Of a stretch of 64,000 bases of DNA, positions 63,901 to 64,000 are shown in pieces. This DNA comes from Eutreptiella sp. 'Long Island Sound 2002' (lineage: Eukaryota > Euglenozoa > Euglenophyceae > Eutreptiales > Eutreptiaceae), in the NCBI GenBank assembly GCA_964036045.1, contig OZ038382.1, positions 149,432,961-149,496,960 of the forward strand, written 5' to 3'. Within the stretch, counting starts at the first letter, position 1. Each line of letters begins with the position of its first letter. Position numbers and translations under genes: made by a program. The notes under the pieces were generated by a model that worked only from the letters and a program-made list of their open reading frames with translations, was not told the origin of the DNA and made no database searches.

Positions 63901-64000
63901 TGAAGCCGGTTCGGACCCCCGTGGCCATCTTTGGGTCACTTGGGGTGTGTATCTATGTGCCGGCAAGCCGCCATTGGCTGATATCATACTCTCCCATCCA
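63901..64000 (+). repeat. Start of an A-family LTR
   Basis: TGAAGCCGGTTCGGACCCC onward matches 15153-15252 almost perfectly. It abuts the RT of B2, so an A-family element begins here and continues outside the window. Confidence 0.85.

Overview
This 64 kb window is eukaryotic and is built almost entirely of retrotransposons, satellites and their nested debris. I find no confident single-copy host gene, no bacterial-style operon, no rRNA and no CRISPR array. The element types (two Ty3/gypsy chromoviruses with C-terminal chromodomains, a DIRS tyrosine-recombinase element, a very large APE/RT/RNase H non-LTR element, tRNA-like SINE heads, a MITE) fit a repeat-rich, GC-rich nuclear genome, most likely an alga or another protist. 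The species cannot be named from the sequence.

Layout. (1) 1-4378 and 18405-about 23100 are arms of a long inverted repeat. From the centre outwards each arm carries an array of about 84 bp units with a small hairpin, a 65-bp satellite that is stop-free in three frames, a GC-rich block, a 64-bp tandem repeat, and a strand-asymmetric C-rich (or G-rich) region. (2) The 14 kb centre (4379-18404) holds chromovirus A (NC zinc knuckle, protease, MTase-like module, RT, RNase H, integrase, chromodomain, polypurine tract, 3' LTR). It is 5'-truncated, carries several stops, and is split between RT and RNase H by a DIRS element at exactly 7881-12578. (3) 22.5-40.6 kb continues outward from the right arm as a giant LINE-like element, here called L. 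Its ORF1 shifts frame near 26.9 kb and is followed, across one UGA codon in frame, by an APE-RT-RNase H ORF2. At least four further ORF-like blocks, one with a Cys/His cluster, lie downstream before a poly-A tract, after which the satellite restarts. (4) 41.4-50.8 kb is minus-strand debris: chromovirus C (end of RT to chromodomain), 414-bp direct repeats around a 1.3 kb insert and a GGTC/GTCC microsatellite, and a second, inverted copy of the 3' end of chromovirus A. (5) 50.8-63.9 kb is a tandem pair of chromovirus B copies (B1, B2). B1 is cut inside integrase by the start of B2. B2 is cut inside RT by the first bases of another A-family LTR, in which the window ends.

How the parts relate. 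Every coding region serves retrotransposition. Three lineages (A, B and the DIRS element) carry a similar MTase-like module. Element L and both B copies have the same stop context, UGA CGG GG, in frame between their first and second ORFs, which matches the known type II readthrough motif. Several inactivating stops are CGA to TGA changes visible by comparing B1 with B2, consistent with CpG deamination.
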